DNA of 64,000 nucleotides from Bacillus pumilus (GCF_003431975.1 NZ_CP027116.1:2046001-2110000), one strand, 5' to 3'; positions 18,444-26,867 are shown, counted from the stretch's first letter. Numbers and translations are program-made. Notes: generated by a model not told the origin, from the letters alone.

Positions 18444-18608
18444 TTATTCTGAATCCACCCCGTTCCATAATGGCTGAAACCCTCCAGACTCCTCATCAAC
18501 GACAATCAATTCAACTGTGCCAATCTCAGTTTGAATCGTATCGATAGACACCCCAAATTCCTTTTGAAGTTCCAATACCTTTTGAGAAAACTTTTGATAT
18601 TTATTCAA
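18444..18608 (-). CDS. 54-residue helical protein
   Basis: TTG start at 18608 preceded by GGAGATGGAAGG; stop TAA at 18446. Product (M)NKYQKFSQKVLELQKEFG has an amphipathic helix then a beta-type stretch IGTVELIVVDEE. Supported by ribosome binding site and by exact spacing to the next gene. Confidence 0.5.
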   Translation of the reverse strand: MNKYQKFSQKVLELQKEFGVSIDTIQTEIGTVELIVVDEESGGFQPLWNGVDSE

Positions 18609-18647
18609 CCTTCCATCTCCCTCTTTTGATTAAAAACTATCTTTTAT

Positions 18648-18962
18648 TTAAATTTCTTGAGCGCCATCGATTAATCTCAAAGTTTCTTGCGCTTTACATA
18701 ATTTTTCACTATAGTCCTGAATTTCATGTTTTGTTATTGCTAACTGATCAAAGAACAATATCCACTCTTTTTCAAAGGATCTACTAAATGATTTAATCAC
18801 ACGTCCATTAAACCAGACATCTAATATAAGCCTGCTTTTTTCAGTATCAACGTTGCAATCAAATGCAGATTGCTTATCAGAGCCCGCATAAATAGTTTGT
18901 TTTATTATTTCATCTAAATAACGCCATCCTTCTGTTTCCTCGGTGACAACATATGTATTCAT
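18648..18962 (-). CDS. Hypothetical protein
   Basis: 104 residues beginning MNTYVVTEETEGWRYLDEI behind AAGGAGATGAGAAA. Beta-rich first half and helical C-terminus (QDYSEKLCKAQETLRLIDG). Unknown function. Confidence 0.6.
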   Translation of the reverse strand: MNTYVVTEETEGWRYLDEIIKQTIYAGSDKQSAFDCNVDTEKSRLILDVWFNGRVIKSFSRSFEKEWILFFDQLAITKHEIQDYSEKLCKAQETLRLIDGAQEI

Positions 18963-19023
18963 TTTCTCATCTCCTTAATTTTATTTATCAAAAGCGATAT
19001 TCTCCTTGAAATCACGATTTCAT

Positions 19024-19179
19024 CTAAACTGATAGACCCGCTTGTCGATCATTCATCATGATTTTAATCAATTTGTTATTTCTCATTTCTTCTTTCTCTT
19101 TAAGAATGGCCTCTTCATTAGCTGCCAGCTTCATTTTCAATTTTACGTTTTCTTTAATCAATTTCTTCATATTGCTCAT
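19024..19179 (-). CDS. 51-residue coiled-coil peptide
   Basis: ATG at 19179 after AGAGGGAGACAAT; stop TAG at 19026. Lys/Glu-rich heptad sequence (MSNMKKLIKENVKLKMKL). Similar in style to the 49-residue coiled-coil gene at 14150-14299. Confidence 0.55.
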   Translation of the reverse strand: MSNMKKLIKENVKLKMKLAANEEAILKEKEEMRNNKLIKIMMNDRQAGLSV

Positions 19180-19205
19180 ATGTATTGTCTCCCTCTAGAA
19201 GTGTG

Positions 19206-19397
19206 TTATTTATATTCAAACAATATTCCTTCATCAGTCTTTGGTATCTGTGAGCACTCATTTGAATTTGGTTTATAACCAACATAAATGAATTCTTTAT
19301 CTTCGTTTAGGATTTCGTATTCCTTGTTCTTTTTAAACACTGGGTTGTTCGAATCGTCTGCAAAAGCAATGTCTTTCTTAAAGATTACTGAGTCCAT
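19206..19397 (-). CDS. Small beta-rich protein
   Basis: Start taken at ATG 19397 (MDSVIFKKDIAFADDSN), with AAGAAGGATGG upstream; the frame stays open another 63 bases upstream, so the start is uncertain. Product of about 63 residues with KNKEYEILNEDKEFIYVGYK, typical of a small SH3-like barrel. Confidence 0.5.
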   Translation of the reverse strand: MDSVIFKKDIAFADDSNNPVFKKNKEYEILNEDKEFIYVGYKPNSNECSQIPKTDEGILFEYK

Positions 19398-19529
19398 GCC
19401 TTTCACCATCCTTCTTATTTTGCTTATGGGTGATATATGAGTTCCAGCTGCAGTTCTCAAAGATGTTTATGTCTGCCTTATGGTGCATCTTATACCAGAT
19501 AAGAGTGAACTTAGCAACCTCATATACAT

Positions 19530-19552
19530 AATATATGTAATTTATTATTTTA
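19530..19552 (-). promoter_or_regulatory. SPBRE promoter/operator
   Basis: Leftward AAAATAATAAATTACATA followed by TATTAT. It has one extra base in the core but keeps the typical -10. It would serve the genes from 19397 leftward. Confidence 0.55.
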
Positions 19553-19562
19553 ATCACCTTTA

Positions 19563-19757
19563 TTAATCACCCCACTCAGAATCATCAAACGGCTCTAGAT
19601 CAGCTTTACTTTCCCATCCTTCAATGAAAATTGTTTCATTGTCTTTATGCTTCAATAGATAATCTGCTAATTCCTCTGGAGTTCTAATCGATGTTTCTTC
19701 ATCGATAATATCTAGAATAATATCTCTGGCCATTAAATTTGTAACAACTGTTTTCAT
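19563..19757 (-). CDS. 64-residue acidic protein
   Basis: MKTVVTNLMARDIILDIIDEE, with an acidic C-terminus (EPFDDSEWGD). Ribosome binding site GGGAGGGACAGC. Acidic DNA-mimic or inhibitor roles are possible but not supported. Confidence 0.55.
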   Translation of the reverse strand: MKTVVTNLMARDIILDIIDEETSIRTPEELADYLLKHKDNETIFIEGWESKADLEPFDDSEWGD

Positions 19758-19790
19758 GCTGTCCCTCCCAATTCCTTTGAAATAATCCTT

Positions 19791-20183
19791 TTACACGAAT
19801 ATTAAGGTGGGTTCCTTGTCTTCTTCATATCGTTCATAACCAATAAAATATCGATCATGATCTTTTTGGATATATGGCGAAACCCAGTCGATAAATTTTG
19901 CAATCTCATCATCGTAGTCTTTTAAATTACATCTAATACTCACATAACAAGTGCCAACAATCATGTCATTTTCAATTTTGCTATAGGTTTTTCCATCAAA
20001 GTAGAAACTGTCTGATTGAAGCATCCATTTCCATCTAGTTTCATTAGAAAACAGGTCGTGATCTGGTAAATCATTTGGTTGCTCCTCTCTCTGACCAGTC
20101 ATAAACTCTAAAATATCGATTATTGATCTTGGTGTTTCCTCAATAAGTTGAAAAGCACAAACTAATTCTGTATACATTCCCAT
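19791..20183 (-). CDS. Hypothetical protein
   Basis: Start at ATG 20183 (MGMYTELVCAFQLIEETP), placed by TTGGAGATGTATTT. About 130 residues with a conserved-looking ETRWKWMLQSDSFYFDGKTY segment, a pattern of small immunity-like or phage proteins. Function not assigned. Confidence 0.6.
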   Translation of the reverse strand: MGMYTELVCAFQLIEETPRSIIDILEFMTGQREEQPNDLPDHDLFSNETRWKWMLQSDSFYFDGKTYSKIENDMIVGTCYVSIRCNLKDYDDEIAKFIDWVSPYIQKDHDRYFIGYERYEEDKEPTLIFV

Positions 20184-20211
20184 AAATACATCTCCAATCA
20201 TTTTTAATTTG

Positions 20212-20886
20212 CTAACTTGGTGTATAGTAAACTTCTAATTCAAAATCATATTGGGGAAACAGTCTCCATATAGTGTGACCTAGATATCTATTTTGAGCAT
20301 AGTACAAGCAGTTTGATGTACCGCTCTTACTCCCATCATAAATAGCTACAATGTTTTTGCTGTGATCAACCATGTATTCATTTCTCCTACTAAGCTTTGC
20401 AACTGAATATTCTCCAACTGGAACAGTACTATCTTTGTACTTTTCTTTTTCATCCACTTTGATTACTTCATCAGCTTTATCTAACATCTTTCTGTACCAG
20501 GCCTGTTGCTCTATAGACCATTTCTTATCTTGATTTTCAAATGGCACCGCAACAATATTTTTGATATGAGGATACTTTTCTTTCATAATATGTACACACC
20601 AGAACGCAGCAGTATCAGCTCCTAAAGCACCACCAGTGATAAACCTTTCACATTCATTTTCTTCGATCAATATTTCAATCACTTCGAGAAGCTTTTCTTT
20701 TAACTTCAACATTGTTGGATTCTTCATGTTATACCCACCCAATTTTTGTGGACGATGACCTGTGAAGCACACTGTTTTATGTCTTATTTTTTCACTTTCT
20801 TCAAAGATGCGTCGTTCTTCTTCTCTTTTTTCCCTTTGTTGCTTTATCCACTCTGGATCAGAAAACTTTTTAAAATCAATAGCCAA
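20212..20886 (-). CDS. SLOG-domain protein of the YpsA/YoqJ (DUF1273) family
   Basis: Start chosen at TTG 20886, 8 bp after AAAGGGG. The protein has an N-terminal charged helix, then CFTGHRPQKLGGYN (about residue 40), GGALGADTAAFWC (about 85) and KNIVAIYDGSKSGTSNC, the nucleotide-binding pattern of the SLOG superfamily shared with YpsA and DprA. SLOG proteins bind nucleotide-derived ligands; YpsA affects cell division in Bacillus. Here it may sense or modify a nucleotide in infection; that is inference. Confidence 0.75.
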   Translation of the reverse strand: MAIDFKKFSDPEWIKQQREKREEERRIFEESEKIRHKTVCFTGHRPQKLGGYNMKNPTMLKLKEKLLEVIEILIEENECERFITGGALGADTAAFWCVHIMKEKYPHIKNIVAVPFENQDKKWSIEQQAWYRKMLDKADEVIKVDEKEKYKDSTVPVGEYSVAKLSRRNEYMVDHSKNIVAIYDGSKSGTSNCLYYAQNRYLGHTIWRLFPQYDFELEVYYTPS

Positions 20887-20927
20887 CTGACCAACCCCTT
20901 TCAATGAGTTCTGGAATATTAGTTTAG

Positions 20928-21182
20928 TTATTTCTGTAATGAATTAATTTCACTTTTTAAATTTTTGATTTCTATTTCTAGCTTCTTTTTTGTTTCATGA
21001 TGTTCTTGCTCTTCAAGTTCAATCAACTTTTCATAAGAATGATAAGGCTGATTCCCAATCCAGATTGAATATTCGTCTGTTTCTGGTAAGTAATTAACTG
21101 TAAAACACTGTGGATGATAATCTACGTCTTTAAGAAACCCAACAACATCATCCCATTTCTTCAATCGATCATGCATACTCAT
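20928..21182 (-). CDS. Small protein with C-terminal coiled coil
   Basis: Start set at ATG 21182 (MSMHDRLKKWDDVVGF), 7 bp after AAAGGGTGTG. Residues 50-84 (EEQEHHETKKKLEIEIKN) form a coiled coil. Function unknown. Confidence 0.6.
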   Translation of the reverse strand: MSMHDRLKKWDDVVGFLKDVDYHPQCFTVNYLPETDEYSIWIGNQPYHSYEKLIELEEQEHHETKKKLEIEIKNLKSEINSLQK

Positions 21183-21226
21183 ATAAGTCACACCCTTTCG
21201 CTTAAAACAGTCTTTTTATTAAAAAT

Positions 21227-21397
21227 TTAAATTTTAAAGTGTCTATTCCCCTCATAAAAGGTGATCACCATACCAACTTCCCCAAACATTTTAACTGATG
21301 TTCCATCTTTACTAGGTATGCCTTCGTATTTCTTCCCTTTTTCAAAATATACGCCACTTTCAATTTCCCAATCTTGCATGCAGATATATTCTCTCAT
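21227..21397 (-). CDS. 56-residue hypothetical protein
   Basis: ATG at 21397 overlaps the stop of the RNA repair gene (ATGA) behind AAGGAGATGAAAGC; stop TAA at 21229. MREYICMQDWEIESGVYFEK, with a small-barrel look (KGKKYEGIPSKDGTSVKM) like other proteins in this cluster. Confidence 0.6.
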   Translation of the reverse strand: MREYICMQDWEIESGVYFEKGKKYEGIPSKDGTSVKMFGEVGMVITFYEGNRHFKI

Positions 21398-23592
21398 GCT
21401 TTCATCTCCTTTTTCGACTCCGCTTCATACTCATTTCTCAATTTGATAATAGATGTTGATCTTAAATATCTTCTATCCTTTGTTTTAGCCCATGCGAAGA
21501 ATCTATTATGCATTGGAGTGTACAAGCTCCCAGTGTTGATTGTGTGTTCATGTTTGTTGCTAATCTTATGCTTTAAACCTCTCATTTGTTTCCAAAAATT
21601 ATAATAAGGAAGTTTTAATTTTGTCATGAATCCTGCAGCATCTTCAATGACATAGCCTTCCTCTTCTATTGAATAATCGACAGACACATTCAAATACCAT
21701 CGATAAAAGTCAGTCCAGTTGTCAAACACAGACACCTGTCTTTTACACTCAATTAATAACCTCTTTGCTACAGTTTCCACTTCCGAATATGGAGCTTTTT
21801 CATATTTCATTTGTCGGTAAACAATGTCTAACAGAACTAATTTGTCTTCCTTGTATTCAATAATATGAGGATCTTTTTCTGGAAGTATTACTTCAAATAC
21901 AAATGATGCCTTGTTTACTTTCAAATATTCTTCAATCAGCTTTACTTGATTTTGGTTAAATGTTTTATAGAATAATTCTTCTACCCATTTTGCGTGATCA
22001 TTTGATAATTTTGACGTAAATGACTTGGATGTGAATACTAATTGATTAGATAAAGAATCATACCCTACAGTACCTAAGTATCCGTTTGCTTTATCATAAA
22101 CTGTTACAGGAAATTTCAATGTATCAACAAGATGATGCATTCTTGTCTCTGTTCTTTCACCAATATTAAAGAACTTATCATAACTTCTACTTACAATTTC
22201 ATTGCTTTCAGTATTGATAAACAATCCTCTTGCCTTAACATTTGTTTCATCCCATTTTTTCTTTCTAAACGCTTGTTTTGTAAAGTTGAATGAAGAAATA
22301 CTGTCTGGCAATTTAGTCTCTTGAATATACTCATGATTACGTAGGTGCTCAATCAAGTCACCAATTGATTCTAAAAAATTGTTATCAGTTTCATTTTTAG
22401 AAATCTCATGCTTATAAATATCGTTTTTAACTTCATGTGTTTCGATTCCACTCTCAGACAGTGTAACTACTCTAAGATGTCCGCCTCTTTCAACTTGCCC
22501 TTCTAGATTATATGATCTATCAGCAGCCATAATAGGCAATCGGTACATGTTTCTGTGTCCATGTATCTGCACAATGTCTTGACCATCAGTATTTTTGGAG
22601 AATTCATAATCGATATCATCTGAATAGTCTCCAACTCCATTGATAAATTGTGTTGTTGCGGTCAACAGAAGATTCTCTGGTAATGTGGATACCCCTCCGT
22701 GAGTCACAATATATTTCTTATCTTTATATGTGAAGTAAGCCAATTGATGAAGTTTTCTGGCAAGTTGTCTCATGTCTTTCTTATCAACATTTGATTGATC
22801 AAGCTCAGGCTTTGTTTTGTTATTAAATGTGCTGCTTGGCGTTTCTTCATCATTGCCATACATGTTTATGTATCTATCGTGATTCCCCTCTAAGATAATC
22901 ACATTTCTTTGATCTTTGATTGAAAACATGAACTCTAGCAACTCAGCGTTCTCTATTCCTCTGTCGATAAGGTCTCCTACAAATATATATAATTCGTCTT
23001 CTTTTAAGTCACCTTCTAAGTATTTCTGAAGAACGCTGTTACAACCGTGAATATCTCCAAAAATATGAATCTTTGAATATTCATCATAAGACTTTGGCTC
23101 ATACTTCATTACAGATTCAAATTCATCAGGCTTCAGCACTTTTACCCAAGAAGGTACTTTTTCAGTTGTCATTCTTTCATAGATATTTAATATGCTGCTT
23201 TCAGGAACATGTTTGTGCTCAGGCCGCATTTTATTTCTTTTTAGAATTCTTTCAATCTCCACATCTGAAAAATCCAAAACATATACACGATATTTATATT
23301 TTTGAGCTAAAGGTTTATATCTTGAGATCATGCTTTGCTTAGAGTGTGTCGCATCAATGATTGTGAATTCTCCTCGCTGCATTCTGTCTTCTAATAATGT
23401 AAAAAGTGTGTCCCAAACCTTATTATCATGCTTGGGTGAAATTTCATATTTCCCTTGTGTATTTAACACAGGAGACTGAAACAGCAGTCTGATGTTGTCC
23501 GCAGATAATGTATACTGTTCGAGTCCTGCTTCCTTAATCCAAGTTGATTTTCCTACACCTGGACATCCTCTTGTTAGCACTAATGTTCTCAT
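21394..23592 (-). CDS. Three-domain RNA repair enzyme: polynucleotide kinase, phosphatase, RNA ligase
   Basis: 732 residues. Domain 1: P-loop kinase, LTRGCPGVGKSTWIKEAG (5-22), with an ADNIR and DATHSKQSM pattern typical of phage polynucleotide kinase. Domain 2: calcineurin-like phosphatase, IFGDIHGCNS (about 178), VGDLIDRGIENAE (about 207), LEGNHDRYINMYG (about 237), THGGV and IHGHRN. Domain 3: nucleotidyl-transferase ligase, with motif I YDKANGYLG (K-x-N-G, Lys about 505) and SFVFEVILPEKDP. This layout matches bacterial Pnkp, which heals and seals broken RNA 5'-OH and 2',3'-phosphate ends. A likely role is to reverse host tRNA-cleaving antiphage nucleases; that role is inference. Confidence 0.85.
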   Translation of the reverse strand: MRTLVLTRGCPGVGKSTWIKEAGLEQYTLSADNIRLLFQSPVLNTQGKYEISPKHDNKVWDTLFTLLEDRMQRGEFTIIDATHSKQSMISRYKPLAQKYKYRVYVLDFSDVEIERILKRNKMRPEHKHVPESSILNIYERMTTEKVPSWVKVLKPDEFESVMKYEPKSYDEYSKIHIFGDIHGCNSVLQKYLEGDLKEDELYIFVGDLIDRGIENAELLEFMFSIKDQRNVIILEGNHDRYINMYGNDEETPSSTFNNKTKPELDQSNVDKKDMRQLARKLHQLAYFTYKDKKYIVTHGGVSTLPENLLLTATTQFINGVGDYSDDIDYEFSKNTDGQDIVQIHGHRNMYRLPIMAADRSYNLEGQVERGGHLRVVTLSESGIETHEVKNDIYKHEISKNETDNNFLESIGDLIEHLRNHEYIQETKLPDSISSFNFTKQAFRKKKWDETNVKARGLFINTESNEIVSRSYDKFFNIGERTETRMHHLVDTLKFPVTVYDKANGYLGTVGYDSLSNQLVFTSKSFTSKLSNDHAKWVEELFYKTFNQNQVKLIEEYLKVNKASFVFEVILPEKDPHIIEYKEDKLVLLDIVYRQMKYEKAPYSEVETVAKRLLIECKRQVSVFDNWTDFYRWYLNVSVDYSIEEEGYVIEDAAGFMTKLKLPYYNFWKQMRGLKHKISNKHEHTINTGSLYTPMHNRFFAWAKTKDRRYLRSTSIIKLRNEYEAESKKEMKA

Positions 23593-23641
23593 TTCCGTAA
23601 ACTCCCCCTATAAATCAATATGAAATGCATCTTTTATTCTG

Positions 23642-23902
23642 TTATATAGTTAATTCTGCTGCTGATTCGACTACGTTGAAATAGAAACTTGCCCCTTCTT
23701 CAGTTTTGGGGTCTCTGACATCTATTTCAATTTCTTCGTTTGTATTTAGCAGTGTTTTAAAGGGAACATTTAATGCATCTTCCCACCATTTGATTCGATC
23801 ATAAAAGTCTTCTAATGCGCTTTTTTTGTTAATGTGGGGAACAACAATGAATTCACCAGCATATGCGATATCAATCCTTATTACATATATCCTTTTTCCC
23901 AT
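23642..23902 (-). CDS. Hypothetical protein
   Basis: 86 residues (MGKRIYVIRIDIAYAGEFIV) behind TAGGAGATGTAGCC. Alpha/beta composition, no motif. Confidence 0.6.
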   Translation of the reverse strand: MGKRIYVIRIDIAYAGEFIVVPHINKKSALEDFYDRIKWWEDALNVPFKTLLNTNEEIEIDVRDPKTEEGASFYFNVVESAAELTI

Positions 23903-23944
23903 GGCTACATCTCCTATGTTATTTGCGAAAGATTTTTTTATTTT

Positions 23945-24394
23945 CTATTCAAGCTCATCCATTGCTTGGTTGGCCAACTCATCTGCCTTTTCGTTTCCTT
24001 CATCTCCACTATGCCCCTTAACTTTTAAAAAGGTAACTGAGGCTTGATTTTTAACAAGTTCATTTAATTCCATCCACAGTTCCTTGTTTTCAACTGGTTT
24101 CTTGTTTGATTTACGCCAATTGTTTTTAATCCAATTCTTCACCCAACTATTCATGCCGTTAACCACATATGCGGAGTCAGCATACACTTCAATATGTATG
24201 TTATTTGTCTTTATATACTTTAAAGCTTCAATTACGCCTGTTAGTTCCATCGCATTGTTTGTTGTGTTTAACTTGCCGCCTTTCAATTCAACTTCTTTCC
24301 CTTTATATGATAAGACTGCTCCCCAGCCTCCAACATTTGTTTCATTTTGGTTTCCTCTACAACCACCATCAGTGTATAAGATTACTTTCTCCAT
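23945..24394 (-). CDS. Ribonuclease HI
   Basis: 149 residues, normal length. All four acidic residues of the active site are visible in context: LYTDGGCRGNQNE (Asp 8), NAMELTGVIEALKY (Glu about 49), VYADSAYVVNGM (Asp about 73) and GNEKADELANQA (Asp about 137), plus the VKGHSGDEGNE histidine loop. It degrades RNA in RNA-DNA hybrids, for primer removal or transcript clearing during phage replication. It sits directly after the RecD-like helicase gene. Confidence 0.93.
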   Translation of the reverse strand: MEKVILYTDGGCRGNQNETNVGGWGAVLSYKGKEVELKGGKLNTTNNAMELTGVIEALKYIKTNNIHIEVYADSAYVVNGMNSWVKNWIKNNWRKSNKKPVENKELWMELNELVKNQASVTFLKVKGHSGDEGNEKADELANQAMDELE

Positions 24395-24411
24395 AGCTCT
24401 CTCCCCCTTAA

Positions 24412-25608
24412 TTAAACAACAAGTATAAGTCTTTCAGCTGCTCTAGTGATAGCTGTATAAAGCCATCTGTGATGCGTTTCATGATTTAGCACTTCGTTAA
24501 GTACAACAACATTGTCCCATTGAGATCCCTGAGACTTATGACAGGTTATTGCATACCCAAAATCAAAACGATTGTAATCAGATTCATCATAGGGCAGTAA
24601 TTTAAAGCTTGGATTGCCTATTGAATCATTTGGAATATAAAGTTCTTTGAAAAATTCATCTGTAAAGTCTGGTCTAAAATCAATAACTGTTGATTCATAT
24701 TTAGGATCCCTTTTAATTTCATCACTGCTATATACTTTATGTACATAACCAGTCATTCCATTAACTAGAGAATAATCGTTAACTGATTTATCCCAATCAT
24801 TCTTTAGGCATATCATTTTATCTCCAATCATTGGATAAACTGAGTCGAAACCTAAAAGCTCTCTAATCTCATCGTTAATATGAGACCTTGTTTTATTGAA
24901 CCCACAAATGATTTGATCAGCACTTTTATATAATCTGTTTTTATGTGCTTCCCATGTTACTTTATCTATGACAACAACTTCTTTGTTCTCTCCATATACA
25001 CCAGGTGCAATATCTTGCTTTGTTCTTGCCATCATTGACAATTTGATAATAGGGTTTTCAGCTGCTTGTCTATGAATCTCTGTAAGAGTGAAATCTGGAT
25101 TGTTGAACATAGACATGAAATCTTCTATTCCATTTTGAGAAACTGGTGGCAATTGTCCTGTATCACCAATAAACAAAATTTTGATACCAAATGATTTAAT
25201 ATCCTTCATTATTTGGCCATCCACCATTGAAGCTTCATCAATCACAATCAGTTTTAAATGAGATAACTCGTCCTTGGATTTTTTTTCAGAATGTAAGTCA
25301 CCATTTCTATCTGTTCTAACGTTGTAAATAAGTTTATGTATTGTACTTGCTGTATACTTCCCGTTTGCTTTTCTTGTTACAACCAAGGACGCTTTGCCTG
25401 TATAACAAGCAAAAGCCACTTCGCTATCTTTCATTTGTAATTTCTTAATTATGTATTCAACCAGGGTTGTTTTTCCTGTCCCAGCATATCCTGCAAGGAA
25501 AAATGATTTCTTTTTTGAATTCTTAAACCAGTCTTCAATAATCCTTACAGCTTCTTGTTGCATCTCTGATAACTCAAATGTCTTAGTCGATATACTCCCC
25601 TCCTTCAT
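24412..25608 (-). CDS. SF1B DNA helicase, Dda/RecD-like
   Basis: 398 residues. Motif I FFLAGYAGTGKTTLVEYI (35-52), motif II LIVIDEASMVDG (about 123), motif III IGDTGQLPPVSQNG (about 148), and C-terminal motifs YAITCHKSQGSQWDNV (about 355) and LYTAITRAAERLIL. This is a small Dda-type 5'-3' helicase, useful for replication restart or removing proteins from DNA. The N-terminus overlaps the upstream gene by 26 bp and start choice is uncertain, because the best ribosome binding site lies within the assumed first codons. Confidence 0.88.
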   Translation of the reverse strand: MKEGSISTKTFELSEMQQEAVRIIEDWFKNSKKKSFFLAGYAGTGKTTLVEYIIKKLQMKDSEVAFACYTGKASLVVTRKANGKYTASTIHKLIYNVRTDRNGDLHSEKKSKDELSHLKLIVIDEASMVDGQIMKDIKSFGIKILFIGDTGQLPPVSQNGIEDFMSMFNNPDFTLTEIHRQAAENPIIKLSMMARTKQDIAPGVYGENKEVVVIDKVTWEAHKNRLYKSADQIICGFNKTRSHINDEIRELLGFDSVYPMIGDKMICLKNDWDKSVNDYSLVNGMTGYVHKVYSSDEIKRDPKYESTVIDFRPDFTDEFFKELYIPNDSIGNPSFKLLPYDESDYNRFDFGYAITCHKSQGSQWDNVVVLNEVLNHETHHRWLYTAITRAAERLILVV

Positions 25609-25858
25609 AATACTCTACAATTACTTTCCCCTCGTTCACAAAGAACTGATCACCGCTATCTAAATAAATCCAGAATGCTTTCTCTGGCTCTTCTCGATAG
25701 TCATAGATAAAATATATCTTAGCTCCCAAGAATCCCTCTACACTATCTCCAATGGAATATGAGACACTTTCATCAAGAAATCTAATTGACTTAATCAATG
25801 TATTCCCAATTTCAACTAAACCATTTGTAATGTTTAACATCTCTGATAATAAATCCAC
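25583..25858 (-). CDS. Hypothetical protein
   Basis: 91 residues from a GTG at 25858, or 85 from the ATG at 25840. No clear ribosome binding site precedes either, and the SPBRE -10 lies only a few bases upstream, so translation may be nearly leaderless. C-terminal acidic segment VEYYEGGEYID. Unknown function. Confidence 0.55.
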   Translation of the reverse strand: MDLLSEMLNITNGLVEIGNTLIKSIRFLDESVSYSIGDSVEGFLGAKIYFIYDYREEPEKAFWIYLDSGDQFFVNEGKVIVEYYEGGEYID

Positions 25859-25860
25859 AG

Positions 25861-25885
25861 TATACTTGTAATTTATATTTTTAAT
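25861..25885 (-). promoter_or_regulatory. SPBRE-like promoter/operator
   Basis: Leftward AAATATAAATTACAAG followed by TATACT. Two core changes. Placed immediately before the 91-residue gene and the helicase-RNase H genes. Confidence 0.55.
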
Positions 25886-25941
25886 TTTGAATGAATGATC
25901 ATTTACGATTTAGCCTTCACCTCCTAAAGTCTAAATAAAAC

Positions 25942-26112
25942 TTACATTTTATCTTTTTTAGTTGCTGCTTCATATATGTAGAGCAATTCATAACCATACT
26001 CAATTATTGAGTGAATATCGCCAATAGCTTCAGTCTTACCTTTTTCTAAGTTTCTTTTGAAATTAGAAATCGAACCCTCAATCTTTTCTAATTTTGATCC
26101 TAAAATCTCCAC
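25942..26112 (-). CDS. 56-residue helical protein
   Basis: Start set at GTG 26112, after AAGGAAGGAG; the longer open frame begins upstream of an SPBRE element and would make the operator coding. Product (M)EILGSKLEKIEGSISNFK is a charged helical peptide. Confidence 0.55.
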   Translation of the reverse strand: MEILGSKLEKIEGSISNFKRNLEKGKTEAIGDIHSIIEYGYELLYIYEAATKKDKM

Positions 26113-26132
26113 CAAAAACTCCTTCCTTTTAT

Positions 26133-26156
26133 AATGTATGTAATTTGTATTTTTAT
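26133..26156 (-). promoter_or_regulatory. SPBRE promoter/operator
   Basis: Leftward AAAATACAAATTACATA, perfect core, then CATTAT. It opens the leftward operon after the terminator at 26214-26240. Confidence 0.7.
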
Positions 26157-26213
26157 AATACGATAACTTAACTTTCTTTGTCAATAGATATTTGTCATTT
26201 ATGCTTGTTGCAT

Positions 26214-26240
26214 AAAAATAAGAGCATTATTTGCTCTTAT
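26214..26240 (-). terminator. Rho-independent terminator
   Basis: Stem ATAAGAGC (26218-26225) and GCTCTTAT (26233-26240), loop seven bases, followed leftward by TTTTT. It closes the short two-gene transcript that begins in the yopS divergent region. Confidence 0.8.
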
Positions 26241-26434
26241 GAAAGTTTGAAAATTGTTTCATTAATTTTATCCCTCAGTACGACCAAGTCTGAGGGATTC
26301 ATTGTTATTGCTACACTATTCTTTTCCCCTGAAAATAAAAGCTCGAAAGTAAATTGCATGTCACTTAGTTTGTTCATATTCAACTTGAGATTAATATCCT
26401 GGTAGTCATTCCTCTTCACAATAACATTTGCCAT
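26237..26434 (-). CDS. Small hypothetical protein
   Basis: Start at ATG 26434 (MANVIVKRNDYQDINLKL) after GAAAGAAGTTAG; the frame is open a further 42 bases. About 65 residues, beta-rich then a helix (DLVVLRDKINETIFKL). The stop lies at the terminator stem. Confidence 0.6.
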   Translation of the reverse strand: MANVIVKRNDYQDINLKLNMNKLSDMQFTFELLFSGEKNSVAITMNPSDLVVLRDKINETIFKLS

Positions 26435-26507
26435 ATTAGCTAACTTCTTTCCAATCCGAAAACATGTTGTTTGCAATCATAGATGTAGGATTTATGTTAT
26501 TTTAGGT

Positions 26508-26726
26508 TTATTCTGTCTCTTCAACATTCTCTAATGTAATATCCAGACATCCAGATTCTAATTTTATTTCCCTATCACCGATTTTTAAAATGATATCTGT
26601 TGTTAATTCATAAGGTGTCATAACCAAATCCGCTTTTTTATACGCAGCCTCAGTATTTTCAACATCTTTAATTTCTAAGAATGTATCAGCGCTTATAACG
26701 AAGCAGGCCCTAAACTTATTAGCCAT
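26508..26726 (-). CDS. YopT-like small protein
   Basis: Start at ATG 26726 (MANKFRACFVISADTFLE) after GGGAGAAATGAG. About 72 residues, beta-rich, acidic C-terminus. It is divergent from the yopS-like HTH gene, the position of SPbeta yopT. Its leader carries the SOS-type box, so it may be SOS-induced. Function unknown. Confidence 0.6.
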   Translation of the reverse strand: MANKFRACFVISADTFLEIKDVENTEAAYKKADLVMTPYELTTDIILKIGDREIKLESGCLDITLENVEETE

Positions 26727-26768
26727 ACTCATTTCTCCCTATCTAATTAGTCTCCTGCAACTTAAAAG

Positions 26769-26780
26769 GAACGTGCGTTC
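26769..26780. promoter_or_regulatory. LexA (SOS) box
   Basis: GAACGTGCGTTC fits the Bacillus LexA consensus (C)GAAC-RNRY-GTTC(G) at all internal positions (GTGC is R-N-R-Y). It lies about 15 bp downstream of a leftward TATAAT (26800-26795), where LexA would block transcription. Confidence 0.65.
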
Positions 26781-26794
26781 TATTTCTTGTTCTA

Positions 26795-26800
26795 ATTATA
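26795..26800 (-). promoter_or_regulatory. Leftward -10 hexamer TATAAT
   Basis: TATAAT read leftward at 26800-26795, preceded by TG and a poorly defined -35 region. It lies 60-70 bp upstream of the yopT-like start, with the LexA box between. Confidence 0.5.
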
Positions 26801-26858
26801 CATCTTAGCTCTAATATTGGCTACAATAATTTTTTCTTTTTTTATTGTGGTTAAGTTG

Positions 26859-26867
26859 GTATGATAT
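26859..26867 (+). promoter_or_regulatory. Extended -10 for the yopS-like gene
   Basis: TGGTATGAT, an extended -10 (TG-N-TATGAT), about 45 bp upstream of the yopS-like start. No clear -35. Confidence 0.45.

Noticed and set aside
19390..19540. Open frame of about 57 codons upstream of the gene at 19206-19397
   Set aside because: Protein-like sequence (VYEVAKFTLIWYKMHHKA) right behind an SPBRE, but no ATG, GTG or TTG start with a ribosome binding site.
24190..24212. SPBRE-like sequence inside the RNase H gene
   Set aside because: Only part of the core matches and it encodes conserved RNase H residues; coincidence is more likely.
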